From: Burkholderia pseudomultivorans | GTDB taxonomy: Bacteria; Pseudomonadota; Gammaproteobacteria; Burkholderiales; Burkholderiaceae | Assembly: GCF_001718415.1 (NCBI RefSeq) | Contig: NZ_CP013377.1 | Span: 1,302,001-1,366,000, forward strand | Direction: 5' to 3' | Length of the DNA stretch: 64,000 nucleotides | Made by a program: the position numbers and the translations under genes | In this document: positions 33,723 through 41,255 of the stretch, piece by piece | How the letters are laid out: every line of letters starts with the position of its first letter | Numbering within the stretch: the first letter of the stretch is position 1 | Notes under the pieces: model-generated | Databases searched by the model: none | Seen by the model: only the letters and a program-made list of their open reading frames with translations | Told to the model about the DNA's origin: nothing

Positions 33723-34775
33723 TCATGCGTCCGCCGCGCCGCCTTCGGCGACTGCCGCATCATACAACGCGGTCTGCGCGATTGCCGCGGCGATCGCCGC
33801 GTCGTCGTGCGAGCCGTCGAGCATGCCCCAGCGCCGGTACTGCGACAGGAACCACAGTCCGTCGCGCGGCTCCGGCCGGTTGGCCGCCCCGCCGTCGTGG
33901 AAGCGGATCGGCAGCGGCGGTTCCGCGAACGGCCCCGCGCCGTAGTCGCCGAGCAGGCGCGGCGCGATCAGCCGGGCCGGCACGCCGAGCGCGTCGGGCG
34001 ACGCGAGCCAGCCGGCCGCTTCGGTGCGGTGCGCGGCGCTGTCGAGCCATGCGCACGCGTCGACGAGCGTGCGGATCAGCGCGCGCGCCGTCGCCGGATA
34101 CAGCGCGACGAAATCGCGCCGGCTCGCGAGCACCTTTTCCGGATGATCGGGCCAGATCTCGCTCGTGACGGCCACGGTGCGGCCCGCGCCGCACGCTTCG
34201 GCGACCGCGTGCCACGGCTCGCCCGCGCAGAAGCCGTCGAGCTCGCCGCTTGCCAGCGCCGCGACCATCTCGGGCGGCGGGATCACGACGCTGCGCACGT
34301 CGCGCAGCGGATCGATTGCGTGCGACGCGAGCCACGCATTCAGCCACATCGCGTGCGTGCCGGTCGGGAAAGTCTGCGCGAGCAGCGGCTTGCGGCCGAG
34401 CGTCGCGAAGGTGTCGCGCACGCTGCCGCTCGCGCGATACGCATCGGCCAGCGTGCGCGAGAACGTGATCGCCTGGCCGTTGCGGTTCAGCACCATCAGC
34501 GCCGCCATGTCGGCCTGCGGCCCGCCGATGCCGAGCTGCAGCCCGCAGACGAGCCCGTACAGCGCGTGCGCGGCGTCGAGCTGGCCGCTCAGCAGCTTGT
34601 CGCGCACGGCGGCCCACGACGGTTCGCGGCTCAGTTCGAGCGTCAGGCCGTGCGGCGCGCCGAGGTTCAGCCGCTGCGCGACGATCAGCGGCGCCGCGTC
34701 GCTGAGCGCGACGAAGCCGAGGCGGAGATGCGCGCGTTCCGGCGCGGCGGGAAGGGAAGGGTTCATGGCGTTCAT
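33723..34775 (-). CDS. nasS: NasS-type nitrate/nitrite sensor (NrtA/CmpA-like binding protein without signal peptide)
   Basis: 350 residues of the periplasmic-binding-protein fold (LRLGFVALSDAAPLIVAQRLNLGAPHGLTLELSREPSWAAVRDKLLSGQLDAAH, then PTGTHAMWLNAWLASHAIDP and ELDGFCAGEPWH). It lacks a signal peptide, as expected for cytoplasmic NasS rather than a transport protein. NasS binds nitrate or nitrite and in their absence holds NasT inactive. The ATG overlaps the nasT stop (ATGA), so the pair is made together. This gives the nitrate signal for the attenuators upstream of cobA and narK. Confidence 0.9.
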   Translation of the reverse strand: MNAMNPSLPAAPERAHLRLGFVALSDAAPLIVAQRLNLGAPHGLTLELSREPSWAAVRDKLLSGQLDAAHALYGLVCGLQLGIGGPQADMAALMVLNRNGQAITFSRTLADAYRASGSVRDTFATLGRKPLLAQTFPTGTHAMWLNAWLASHAIDPLRDVRSVVIPPPEMVAALASGELDGFCAGEPWHAVAEACGAGRTVAVTSEIWPDHPEKVLASRRDFVALYPATARALIRTLVDACAWLDSAAHRTEAAGWLASPDALGVPARLIAPRLLGDYGAGPFAEPPLPIRFHDGGAANRPEPRDGLWFLSQYRRWGMLDGSHDDAAIAAAIAQTALYDAAVAEGGAADA

Positions 34776-35368
34776 GGCTGGGGTGACGCGTCGAGCAGTT
34801 GGCGCGCCACGTCGACGATGCGCAGGCCCTGGTCCATCGCGCGCTTGCGCAGCGTCGCATACGCGTCGTGCTCGGACAGCCTGCGCTGATCCATCAGCAG
34901 GCGCTTTGCGCGGTCGATCAGCTTGCGGTCGGCGAGTTCGCGCTCGACGTCGGCGAGGCGGCGGCGCAGCGCGTCGTCGTGCGAGAAGCGCGCGAGCGCG
35001 ACTTCGAGAATCGGTGCGAGGCGCTCGGCCGACAGGCCTTCGACGAGATACGCGCTGACGCCCGCGCCGACCGCCGCGCGGATCAGTTGCTGGTCGGCGT
35101 CGTGGCTGAACATCAGCACCGGGCGCGGCGCGGTCGCATGCATCACCGCGAGCTGTTCGAGCGTGTCGCGCGACGGCGAATCGGTGTCGATGATCACGAC
35201 GTCGGGGCGTTGCTCCTCGACGGCGGCGGGCAGCCGCGCGGGCGTCGCGACGTCGTTCAGCATCTCGTAGCCGAGCCGCGCGAGCGCGTCGCCGAGTTCG
35301 CCGATCGGCTTGTCGGTATCGGTAACGAGCAGCACGCGCAGGCGCAGGGGCGAGGCGGACGTATTCAT
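34772..35368 (-). CDS. nasT: NasT-type ANTAR RNA-binding antiterminator
   Basis: 198 residues. An N-terminal receiver-like domain (VLLVTDTDKPIGELGDAL, RPDVVIIDTDSPSRDTLEQL) is followed by a coiled segment and a C-terminal ANTAR domain (about 135-195: KLIDRAKRLLMDQRRLSEHDAYATLRKRAMDQGLRIVDVARQLL). ANTAR proteins bind two-hairpin leaders with hexanucleotide loops and block an overlapping terminator. Matching leaders lie 1 to 1.5 kb away upstream of cobA and narK. The gene overlaps nasS by 4 bases and is 129 bases after cobA on the same strand. Confidence 0.92.
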   Translation of the reverse strand: MNTSASPLRLRVLLVTDTDKPIGELGDALARLGYEMLNDVATPARLPAAVEEQRPDVVIIDTDSPSRDTLEQLAVMHATAPRPVLMFSHDADQQLIRAAVGAGVSAYLVEGLSAERLAPILEVALARFSHDDALRRRLADVERELADRKLIDRAKRLLMDQRRLSEHDAYATLRKRAMDQGLRIVDVARQLLDASPQP

Positions 35369-35497
35369 GACGCGAACGGCGGCGGCAAAAGCGTGGCGGG
35401 CGGCGCGGATCGCAGGTCGATGCCGCACGCGGTGGCAGCGCGATCGCCGCTGTCTGCACGAAGGGTAGGCGGCCGGTGCCGCGTGACATCGCGCATG

Positions 35498-36280
35498 CTA
35501 CGCGGCCTGCGACAGCGGCGTTGCGCGCGTGGCGGCCGCGTCCGGCAGGCCTTGCGCGGCCGCCTCGCCGATCGCCGCGCCGACGAGGATCACGGCCGGG
35601 CTGCCGAGCCCCGCTTCCGCGACGCCGGGCGCGAGCCGGCCGAGCGTGCCGGTCCAGCGGCGTTCGGCAGGCGTGCCGGCCCACTGGACGGCCGCGGCCG
35701 GCGTCGAGGCAGGCAGCACGTCGAGCAGGCCGGCGGCGATTCGTTCGATGCGGCTCATGCCCATATAGATCGCGAGCGTCGTGCCGGCTGCCGCGACGCG
35801 CGACCAGTCGGGTTCGCCGTGGTCCTGCCGGTGCGCGGTGACGAACGTGACGCCGTGGCAGTGCTCGCGATGCGTGAGCGACACGCCGAGGCTCGCGGCG
35901 GCCGCGAAGCCCGACGAGATGCCGTTGACGATCTCGACCGGAATCGCGGCGGCGCGCAGCATCGCGAGCTCCTCGCCGGCGCGGCCGAACAGCAGCGCGT
36001 CGCCGCCCTTGACGCGCACCACGTGCGCGCCGCGCAGCGCGCAGCGGCGCATCAGCCGCTCGATGAACGCCTGCGGCGTCGAGCGGCAGCCGCCGCGCTT
36101 GCCGACCCGTACCACGCGCGCGCGCGGCGCGAGGTCGACGATACCGGGATCGACGAGATCGTCGAGCAGCAGCACGTCGGCGGCGGCGAGCGCTTTCACG
36201 GCCTTCAGCGTGAGGAGATCGAGGTCGCCGGGCCCGGCGCCCAGCAGGGTGACTTTGCCAGTCGTCATGTCGTGTTCCAT
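35498..36280 (-). CDS. cobA: Uroporphyrinogen-III C-methyltransferase (siroheme synthesis)
   Basis: 260 residues from the ATG at 36280; MTTGKVTLL at 36268 is an alternative. Two S-adenosylmethionine-dependent methylations turn uroporphyrinogen III into precorrin-2, the step before siroheme. Signatures: TLLGAGPGDLDLLTLKAVKAL at the start, VVRVGKRGG, and VVRVKGGDALLFGRAGEELAML. No CysG-type dehydrogenase/chelatase domain is present; the length is that of a stand-alone methyltransferase. Siroheme is the cofactor of the nitrite reductase NirB encoded divergently and of CysI. Expression would start at the minus-strand sigma-54 promoter (36470-36485) and pass the ANTAR-type leader. Confidence 0.93.
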   Translation of the reverse strand: MEHDMTTGKVTLLGAGPGDLDLLTLKAVKALAAADVLLLDDLVDPGIVDLAPRARVVRVGKRGGCRSTPQAFIERLMRRCALRGAHVVRVKGGDALLFGRAGEELAMLRAAAIPVEIVNGISSGFAAAASLGVSLTHREHCHGVTFVTAHRQDHGEPDWSRVAAAGTTLAIYMGMSRIERIAAGLLDVLPASTPAAAVQWAGTPAERRWTGTLGRLAPGVAEAGLGSPAVILVGAAIGEAAAQGLPDAAATRATPLSQAA

Positions 36281-36342
36281 TGCCACTTGCACGCGGCGGT
36301 CGATAACGCATTGAGTGCGCGGCAGCGGCAGGCAGCCGAAGC

Positions 36343-36455
36343 GACGACGGCATCCGGCCGTGCCACGCACGAACGGACGCCGTTGTCCTGACGAGCCCGT
36401 CCGCGACGACGGGCCTGATCTTGCTGGGACTGCCCACCGGCGCCTTTGCCGGTGG
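36343..36455 (-). promoter_or_regulatory. ANTAR (NasT)-type two-hairpin leader upstream of cobA
   Basis: Read on the minus strand. First hairpin (36455 to 36434): an 8-bp stem CCACCGGC/GCCGGTGG closes the hexaloop AAAGGC. Second hairpin (36388 to 36375): a 4-bp stem GGAC/GTCC closes the hexaloop AACGGC. Both loops have A at position 1 and G at position 4, the key contacts of ANTAR proteins. The second hairpin overlaps a longer alternative stem (36375-36383 pairing with 36347-36355, 9 bp with one G-U, extendable to 36387/36343). It resembles a terminator but no T-run follows. The linker holds another stem (36394-36413, loop GTCGCG). Confidence 0.72.
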
Positions 36456-36469
36456 CATGACGCGGATTC

Positions 36470-36485
36470 AGCAATATCCGGGCCA
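36470..36485 (-). promoter_or_regulatory. Sigma-54 promoter for cobA
   Basis: On the minus strand TGGCCCG, 4 bases, then TTGCT: the GG and GC are exactly 10 bases apart, matching the RpoN consensus TGGCACG-N4-TTGCW except for one base. Expected start is about 36460, only about 5 bases before the first leader hairpin. Confidence 0.75.
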
Positions 36486-36631
36486 GCGTGGGCCGCACCC
36501 GGCAAGACGCGGCGTGCGACGACGCTGCATGCGCGTCCAGCCGCATCGCGCCGGGGGACGCAATGCCGCATCGGGGTGCGTCGCGGCCGGCCAATGCGCA
36601 CCGCGATGTCGCACGGCGACAGTGCTGCAGC

Positions 36632-36646
36632 GCACCACAACTGTGC
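36632..36646. promoter_or_regulatory. Candidate NtrC site in the divergent nitrate region
   Basis: GCACC-ACAAC-TGTGC, one mismatch from the NtrC half-sites GCACC-N5-GGTGC. It lies between the two sigma-54 promoters, about 130-170 bases from each start, a usual enhancer distance. Weaker partial copies are at 36565-36579 and 36598-36612. The stretch 36486-36747 holds no gene I can support. Confidence 0.4.
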
Positions 36647-36747
36647 TTCGCTGCGTCACGACGCATCGCGGGCGGTGCGCGGCGGAGTCACGCGTATCGT
36701 CCGCCGAGCCTTGCGCGGCGGGCACGCGCGCGTCAATCGCGCCAGCC

Positions 36748-36763
36748 TGGCATGGCGTTTGCG
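36748..36763 (+). promoter_or_regulatory. Sigma-54 promoter for narK-nirB-nirD-nasA
   Basis: TGGCATG, GCGT, TTGCG: GG (36749-36750) and GC (36761-36762) are 10 bases apart, a near-consensus RpoN promoter. Predicted start about 36774, just before the first hairpin of the leader at 36778. Confidence 0.75.
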
Positions 36764-36777
36764 TTAGCAGGTCCGGG

Positions 36778-36851
36778 CGGATCAATGGCGATCCGTTCGC
36801 AGCACCGAATACCGACGCGCCCGGCAACGGGCTTCATGGGCAACGGCGTCC
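36778..36851 (+). promoter_or_regulatory. ANTAR (NasT)-type two-hairpin leader upstream of narK
   Basis: First hairpin 36778-36795: a perfect 6-bp stem CGGATC/GATCCG with hexaloop AATGGC. Second hairpin 36838-36851: GGGC/GTCC (one G-U pair) with hexaloop AACGGC. Both loops have A1 and G4 and share the pattern AANGGC with the cobA-side leader. The loop and 3' arm of the second hairpin (36842-36851) are exactly the 5' arm of the terminator below, so the two folds exclude each other. NasT bound to both hairpins would stop the terminator forming when nitrate releases NasT from NasS. Confidence 0.78.
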
Positions 36852-36897
36852 TTCGCATCGGGTCTCGACGAGACCGGGTGCGCAGGACGCCGTTTTT
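36842..36897 (+). terminator. Attenuator terminator upstream of narK
   Basis: A 10-bp perfect outer stem (AACGGCGTCC at 36842-36851 with GGACGCCGTT at 36885-36894) encloses further pairing including GGTCTC/GAGACC. Five Ts (36893-36897) lie at its end, 15 bases before the narK ATG. Confidence 0.82.
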
Positions 36898-36912
36898 CGT
36901 TTGGCGGATGAC

Positions 36913-38238
36913 ATGACCGACAAAGCTACCCGTATCGATCTCTTCAGCCTCCGCACCGCGCCGATGCGCGTGTTTCACCTGACGTGGATGGCGTTCTTCG
37001 TCTGTTTCTTCGCGTGGTTCGCGTGCGCGCCGCTGATGCCGCTCATCGCGCGCGAATTCCACCTGAGCGCCGCGCAGGTCGCGAACATCAACATCGCGGC
37101 GGTCGCCGCGACCATCGCCGTGCGGCTGCTGGTCGGCCCGCTGTGCGACCGCTTCGGGCCGCGCCACGTGTATGCGGGGCTGCTGGTGCTCGGCGCGATT
37201 CCCGTGTTCGCGGTGTCGTTCACGCACGACTACCTGTCGTTCCTGATCTGCCGGCTCGGCATCGGCGCGATCGGCGCTGGCTTCGTGATCACGCAGTACC
37301 ACACGTCGGTGATGTTCGCGCCGAACGTGGTCGGCACCGCGAACGCGACGACGGCCGGCTGGGGCAACGCCGGCGCGGGCGCGACGCAGGCGCTGATGCC
37401 GCTGCTCGTTGCGGCCGGCATGATGCTCGGCTTCGGCGACGACGCGTCGTGGCGCGTCGCGCTCGTCGTGCCGGGCATCGCGATGCTGGCGATGGCCTGG
37501 GCGTACTGGCGCTACACGCAGGATTGCCCGCAAGGCGACTTCGTCGCGCTGCGCCGGCAGGGCGAGACCGTCGACAGCGGCAAGAAGGGCGGCTGGGCGA
37601 GCTTCTTCACCGCATGCGGCAACTATCGCGTGTGGATGCTGTTCGTCACGTACGGCGCGTGTTTTGGCGTCGAGGTGTTCATCCACAACATCGCCGCGCT
37701 GTACTACGTCGATCACTTCGGCCTGTCGCTGAAGGACGCCGGCCTCGCGGCCGGCCTGTTCGGGCTGCTCGCGCTGTTCGCACGCGCGCTCGGCGGCTGG
37801 CTGTCCGACCGGATCGCCGCGCGCCGCAGCCTCGACGTGCGCGCGGCGCTGCTCTGCGCGCTGATCGTCGGCGAAGGGCTCGGCCTCGTGTGGTTCTCGC
37901 ATGCGCAAAGCGTCGGCCTCGCGCTCGTCGCGATGCTCACCTTCGGCCTGTTCACGCACATGGCATGCGGCGCGACTTACGCGCTGGTGCCGTTCATCGA
38001 CCGCAAGGCGCTCGGCGGCGTCGCGGGGATCGTCGGCGCGGGCGGCAACGTCGGCGCGGTCGCCGCGAGTTTCCTGCTCAAGGGCGTCGGCGACGTGCAG
38101 CACACGCTGAGCCTGCTCGGGCTCGCCGTCACCGCGACCGCGCTGTGCGCGATGGCCGTGCGCTTCAGCGAGGAACACAAGGCACGCGAAGCCGAGCTGC
38201 GCGACCGCGCGCTCTCTGCCGCCAACGCCGCGAACTGA
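36913..38238 (+). CDS. narK: Nitrate/nitrite MFS transporter
   Basis: 441 residues with about 12 membrane segments. The nitrate-porter signatures are clear: MAFFVCFFAWFACAPLMPLIAREFHLS, VGPLCDRFGPRHVYAGLL, and the Gly-rich stretches NATTAGWGNAGAGATQALMP and GGVAGIVGAGGNVGAVAASFLL. It is the assimilatory NasA/NrtP-like type that brings nitrate into the cytoplasm. It is the first gene of the nitrate operon; nirB follows after 20 bases. Expression should need RpoN/NtrC and NasT antitermination at the leader immediately upstream. The symbol narK is used for the family; some authors call it nasA. Confidence 0.93.
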   Translation: MTDKATRIDLFSLRTAPMRVFHLTWMAFFVCFFAWFACAPLMPLIAREFHLSAAQVANINIAAVAATIAVRLLVGPLCDRFGPRHVYAGLLVLGAIPVFAVSFTHDYLSFLICRLGIGAIGAGFVITQYHTSVMFAPNVVGTANATTAGWGNAGAGATQALMPLLVAAGMMLGFGDDASWRVALVVPGIAMLAMAWAYWRYTQDCPQGDFVALRRQGETVDSGKKGGWASFFTACGNYRVWMLFVTYGACFGVEVFIHNIAALYYVDHFGLSLKDAGLAAGLFGLLALFARALGGWLSDRIAARRSLDVRAALLCALIVGEGLGLVWFSHAQSVGLALVAMLTFGLFTHMACGATYALVPFIDRKALGGVAGIVGAGGNVGAVAASFLLKGVGDVQHTLSLLGLAVTATALCAMAVRFSEEHKAREAELRDRALSAANAAN

Positions 38239-38258
38239 TCGATCGAAGGAACGTCATC

Positions 38259-40859
38259 ATGAAACTCATCGTCATCGGCCACGGGATGGTCGGCCACAAG
38301 CTCCTCGAATGCATCGCGGCGGAAGCGGGCGCGGCCGGCCGGCTGCAGGTCACCGTGCTCGGCGAGGAGCCGCGCCCGGCCTACGACCGCGTGCATCTGT
38401 CCGAATTCTTCGCGGGCAAGTCGGCGGACGACCTGTCGCTCGTCGAAGCCGGTTTCTTCGAGCGTCATCCGGCCTTCGACCTGCGCTTGAATGCGCGCGT
38501 CGCGTCGATCGATCGCGTCGCGCACACGGTCACGCTCGCGTCCGGTGAAACGCTCGCCTACGACAAGCTCGTGCTCGCGACGGGTTCGCGCCCGTTCGTG
38601 CCGCCGATGCCCGGACACGATCGCGCCGGTTGCTTCGTGTACCGGACCATCGAGGACCTCGAAGCGATGCAGGCGTGCGGCACGCATGCGCAACGCGGCG
38701 TCGTGGTCGGCGGCGGGCTGCTCGGCCTCGAATGCGCGAAGGCGCTGCGCGACATGGGGCTCGACACGCACGTCGTCGAATTCGCGCCGCGGCTGATGGC
38801 CGTGCAGGTCGACGACGGCGGCGGCCGGATGCTGCGCGCGAAGATCGAGGCGCTCGGCGTGACCGTGCATACGGGCAGGAACACGCTGGAGATCGTCGAC
38901 GGCGAAACCGGCGCGCACCGGATGGTGTTCGCCGACGGCACGCATCTCGATACCGACATGATCGTGTTCTCGGCCGGCATCCGCGCGCGCGACGAGCTGG
39001 CGCGCGCGTGCGGGCTGGAAATCGGCCCGCGCGGCGGCGTCGCGATCGACGACGCATGCCGCAGCAGCGACGCCGACATCTACGCGATCGGCGAATGCGC
39101 GGCGTGGAACGGCACCGTATACGGCCTCGTCGCGCCCGGCTACGACATGGCGCGCGTGGTCGCGAAGCAGCTCGGCGGCGAGGCGAACGGTTCGACTGCG
39201 TTGCCCACCTTTGCGGGCGCCGACATGAGCACCAAGCTGAAGCTGATGGGCGTCGACGTCGCGAGCATCGGCGACGCGCACGGCACGACGGCCGGCAGCC
39301 GCGTCTACCAGTACGCGGACGAGCGCCGCCAGGTCTACAAGAAGCTCGTCGTGTCGGACTGCGGCAAGTTCCTGCACGGCGCGGTGATGGTCGGCGATGC
39401 GGCCGAATACGGCACGCTGCTGCAGATGATGCTGAACCGCATCGAGCTGCCGGAGTCGCCGGAATTCCTGATCCTGCCGTCGTCGGACGGCGCGGCGAAG
39501 CCCGCGGTCGGCGTCGATGCGCTGCCGGACGGCGCGCAGATCTGCTCGTGCAACAACGTGTCGAAATCGCAGATCTGCGCGGCGGTCGCCGACGGCGCGA
39601 CGAGCCTCGGCGCGCTGAAGTCGTGCACGGGCGCGGGCACGTCGTGCGGCGGCTGCGTGCCGCTCGTCACGCAGATCATGAAGGCCGAGATGAAGAAGCA
39701 GGGCCTCGCGGTCGACAACCGCCTGTGCGAGCACTTCGCGCATTCGCGCCAGGAGCTGTTCCATCTGATCCGCGTCGAGCGCATCACGACCTTCGACGAA
39801 CTGCTCGCGAAGCACGGCCACGGGCTCGGCTGCGACATCTGCAAGCCGGCCGTCGCGGGCATTCTCGCGTCGTGCTTCAACGAGTTCGTGCTGAAGAAGG
39901 AGCATGCCGGGCTGCAGGATTCGAACGACTACTACCTCGCGAACATCCAGCGCGACGGCACCTATTCGGTCGTGCCGCGCATGCCGGGCGGCGAGGTCAC
40001 GCCCGAAGGGCTGATCGCGGTCGGGCAGGTCGCGAAGAAATACGGGCTCTACACGAAGATCACCGGCGGCCAGCGCGTCGACCTGTTCGGTGCGCGCGTC
40101 GAGCAGCTGCCGTCGATCTGGGAGGAGCTGATCGCGGCCGGCTTCGAATCGGGCCATGCATACGGCAAGGCCGTGCGCACCGTGAAGTCCTGCGTCGGTT
40201 CGACGTGGTGCCGCTATGGCGTCGACGATTCGGTCGGCCTCGCGATCGACATCGAGAACCGCTACAAGGGCTTGCGCGCGCCGCACAAGATCAAGTTCGG
40301 CGTGTCGGGCTGCACGCGCGAGTGCGCGGAAGCGCAGGGCAAGGACGTCGGGATCATCGCGACCGAGAAGGGCTGGAACCTGTACGTGTGCGGCAATGGC
40401 GGCATGAAGCCGCGCCACGCGGAACTGCTGGCCGCCGATCTCGATCGCGACACGCTGGTTCGCTATATCGACCGCTTCCTGATGTTCTACGTGCGCACCG
40501 CCGATCGCCTGCAGCGCACGAGCGTGTGGCGCGACAACCTCGAAGGCGGCCTCGACTACCTGATCGACGTCGTCGTGAACGACCGGCTCGGCATCGCGGC
40601 CGAGCTCGAGGCCGACATGCAGCACGTGGTCGATACCTACGAGTGCGAATGGAAGAAGGCCGTCGCCGATCCCGACACGCGCAAGCGCTTCCGGCATTTC
40701 GTGAACAGCGATACGCCGGACGCGAACATCGCGTTCGTCGAGACGCGCGGCCAGATCCGTCCCGCGACGCCGGAAGAGCGCCTGCGCGGCAAGCGCATCG
40801 CGATTCCCGTCGTCGCCGCGGATGTGCCGCAAGCCGTCGCCGAATCCGAAACCGCCTGA
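38259..40859 (+). CDS. nirB: Assimilatory NAD(P)H nitrite reductase, large subunit
   Basis: 866 residues. An FAD/NAD(P)H oxidoreductase domain starts at IVIGHGMVGHKLLE and includes RGVVVGGGLLGLECAKAL. A 2Fe-2S ferredoxin-like BFD segment has CSCNNVSK and CTGAGTSCGGC. The siroheme-4Fe-4S domain has CVGSTWCRYG and GVSGCTRECAEAQGKD with the cluster cysteines. It reduces nitrite to ammonium with NirD and siroheme from cobA. The ATG at 38259 has GAAGGA upstream; a longer in-frame extension is not supported by similarity. nirD starts 32 bases after the stop. Confidence 0.96.
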   Translation: MKLIVIGHGMVGHKLLECIAAEAGAAGRLQVTVLGEEPRPAYDRVHLSEFFAGKSADDLSLVEAGFFERHPAFDLRLNARVASIDRVAHTVTLASGETLAYDKLVLATGSRPFVPPMPGHDRAGCFVYRTIEDLEAMQACGTHAQRGVVVGGGLLGLECAKALRDMGLDTHVVEFAPRLMAVQVDDGGGRMLRAKIEALGVTVHTGRNTLEIVDGETGAHRMVFADGTHLDTDMIVFSAGIRARDELARACGLEIGPRGGVAIDDACRSSDADIYAIGECAAWNGTVYGLVAPGYDMARVVAKQLGGEANGSTALPTFAGADMSTKLKLMGVDVASIGDAHGTTAGSRVYQYADERRQVYKKLVVSDCGKFLHGAVMVGDAAEYGTLLQMMLNRIELPESPEFLILPSSDGAAKPAVGVDALPDGAQICSCNNVSKSQICAAVADGATSLGALKSCTGAGTSCGGCVPLVTQIMKAEMKKQGLAVDNRLCEHFAHSRQELFHLIRVERITTFDELLAKHGHGLGCDICKPAVAGILASCFNEFVLKKEHAGLQDSNDYYLANIQRDGTYSVVPRMPGGEVTPEGLIAVGQVAKKYGLYTKITGGQRVDLFGARVEQLPSIWEELIAAGFESGHAYGKAVRTVKSCVGSTWCRYGVDDSVGLAIDIENRYKGLRAPHKIKFGVSGCTRECAEAQGKDVGIIATEKGWNLYVCGNGGMKPRHAELLAADLDRDTLVRYIDRFLMFYVRTADRLQRTSVWRDNLEGGLDYLIDVVVNDRLGIAAELEADMQHVVDTYECEWKKAVADPDTRKRFRHFVNSDTPDANIAFVETRGQIRPATPEERLRGKRIAIPVVAADVPQAVAESETA

Positions 40860-40891
40860 CCGACGCCAACCTCATCTTCAAGGAGAGCATC

Positions 40892-41239
40892 ATGAACGAT
40901 CGTCTTCCGCTGTCGTGGACCCGCGTGTGCGCCCTCGACGATATCGTGCCGAACACCGGCGTGTGCGCGCTCGTCAACGGCGAGCAGGTCGCGGTGTTCC
41001 ATGTCACGCATGCCGAAGCCGGCGGCGTGTTCGCGATCGACAACGTCGATCCGGTGTCGCGCGCGGCCGTGATGTCGCGCGGGCTGATCGGCAGCCTCGG
41101 CGAACGGGTGGTCGTCGCGTCGCCGCTCTACAAGCAGCACTTCGACCTGCGCACCGGCGAATGCGTCGAGGCGCCGGAGCAGTCGGTGAACGCGTATCCG
41201 TCGCGGGTCGAGGACGGCTTCGTGTGGATCGCGGCCTGA
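40892..41239 (+). CDS. nirD: Nitrite reductase small subunit
   Basis: 115 residues with the Rieske-like fold of NirD (WTRVCALDDIVPNTGVCALVNGEQVAVFHV, FAIDNVDPVSRAAVMSRGLIG, ASPLYKQHFDLRTGECVE). As is usual for NirD, the Cys/His iron ligands of true Rieske proteins are missing. It supports NirB in electron transfer or complex stability. AAGGAGAG lies just before the ATG. The next gene, nasA, begins 16 bases after its stop. Confidence 0.95.
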   Translation: MNDRLPLSWTRVCALDDIVPNTGVCALVNGEQVAVFHVTHAEAGGVFAIDNVDPVSRAAVMSRGLIGSLGERVVVASPLYKQHFDLRTGECVEAPEQSVNAYPSRVEDGFVWIAA

Positions 41240-41255
41240 CGGCACCGGAGCGCGC

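Noticed and set aside
36394..36413. Strong hairpin with loop GTCGCG (minus strand) as one of the ANTAR hairpins
   Set aside because: The loop has six bases but starts with G, not A. The neighbouring AACGGC loop fits better and overlaps the alternative stem as required.
36565..36612. Additional NtrC sites
   Set aside because: Only one half-site is good in each (GGTGC at 36575, GCACC at 36598); the other halves match 3 of 5 bases or fewer.
36984..38258. N-terminal extension of nirB reaching back through narK
   Set aside because: The extra frame overlaps narK and encodes Arg-rich sequence; the ATG at 38259 has a ribosome site and starts exactly at the conserved FAD-binding motif.
37977..40832. 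951-codon open frame on the minus strand opposite nirB
   Set aside because: It mirrors the codons of narK/nirB on the other strand, is Arg/His/Ala-rich without any domain, and the plus-strand genes are unambiguous. Long antisense frames are common in high-GC DNA.
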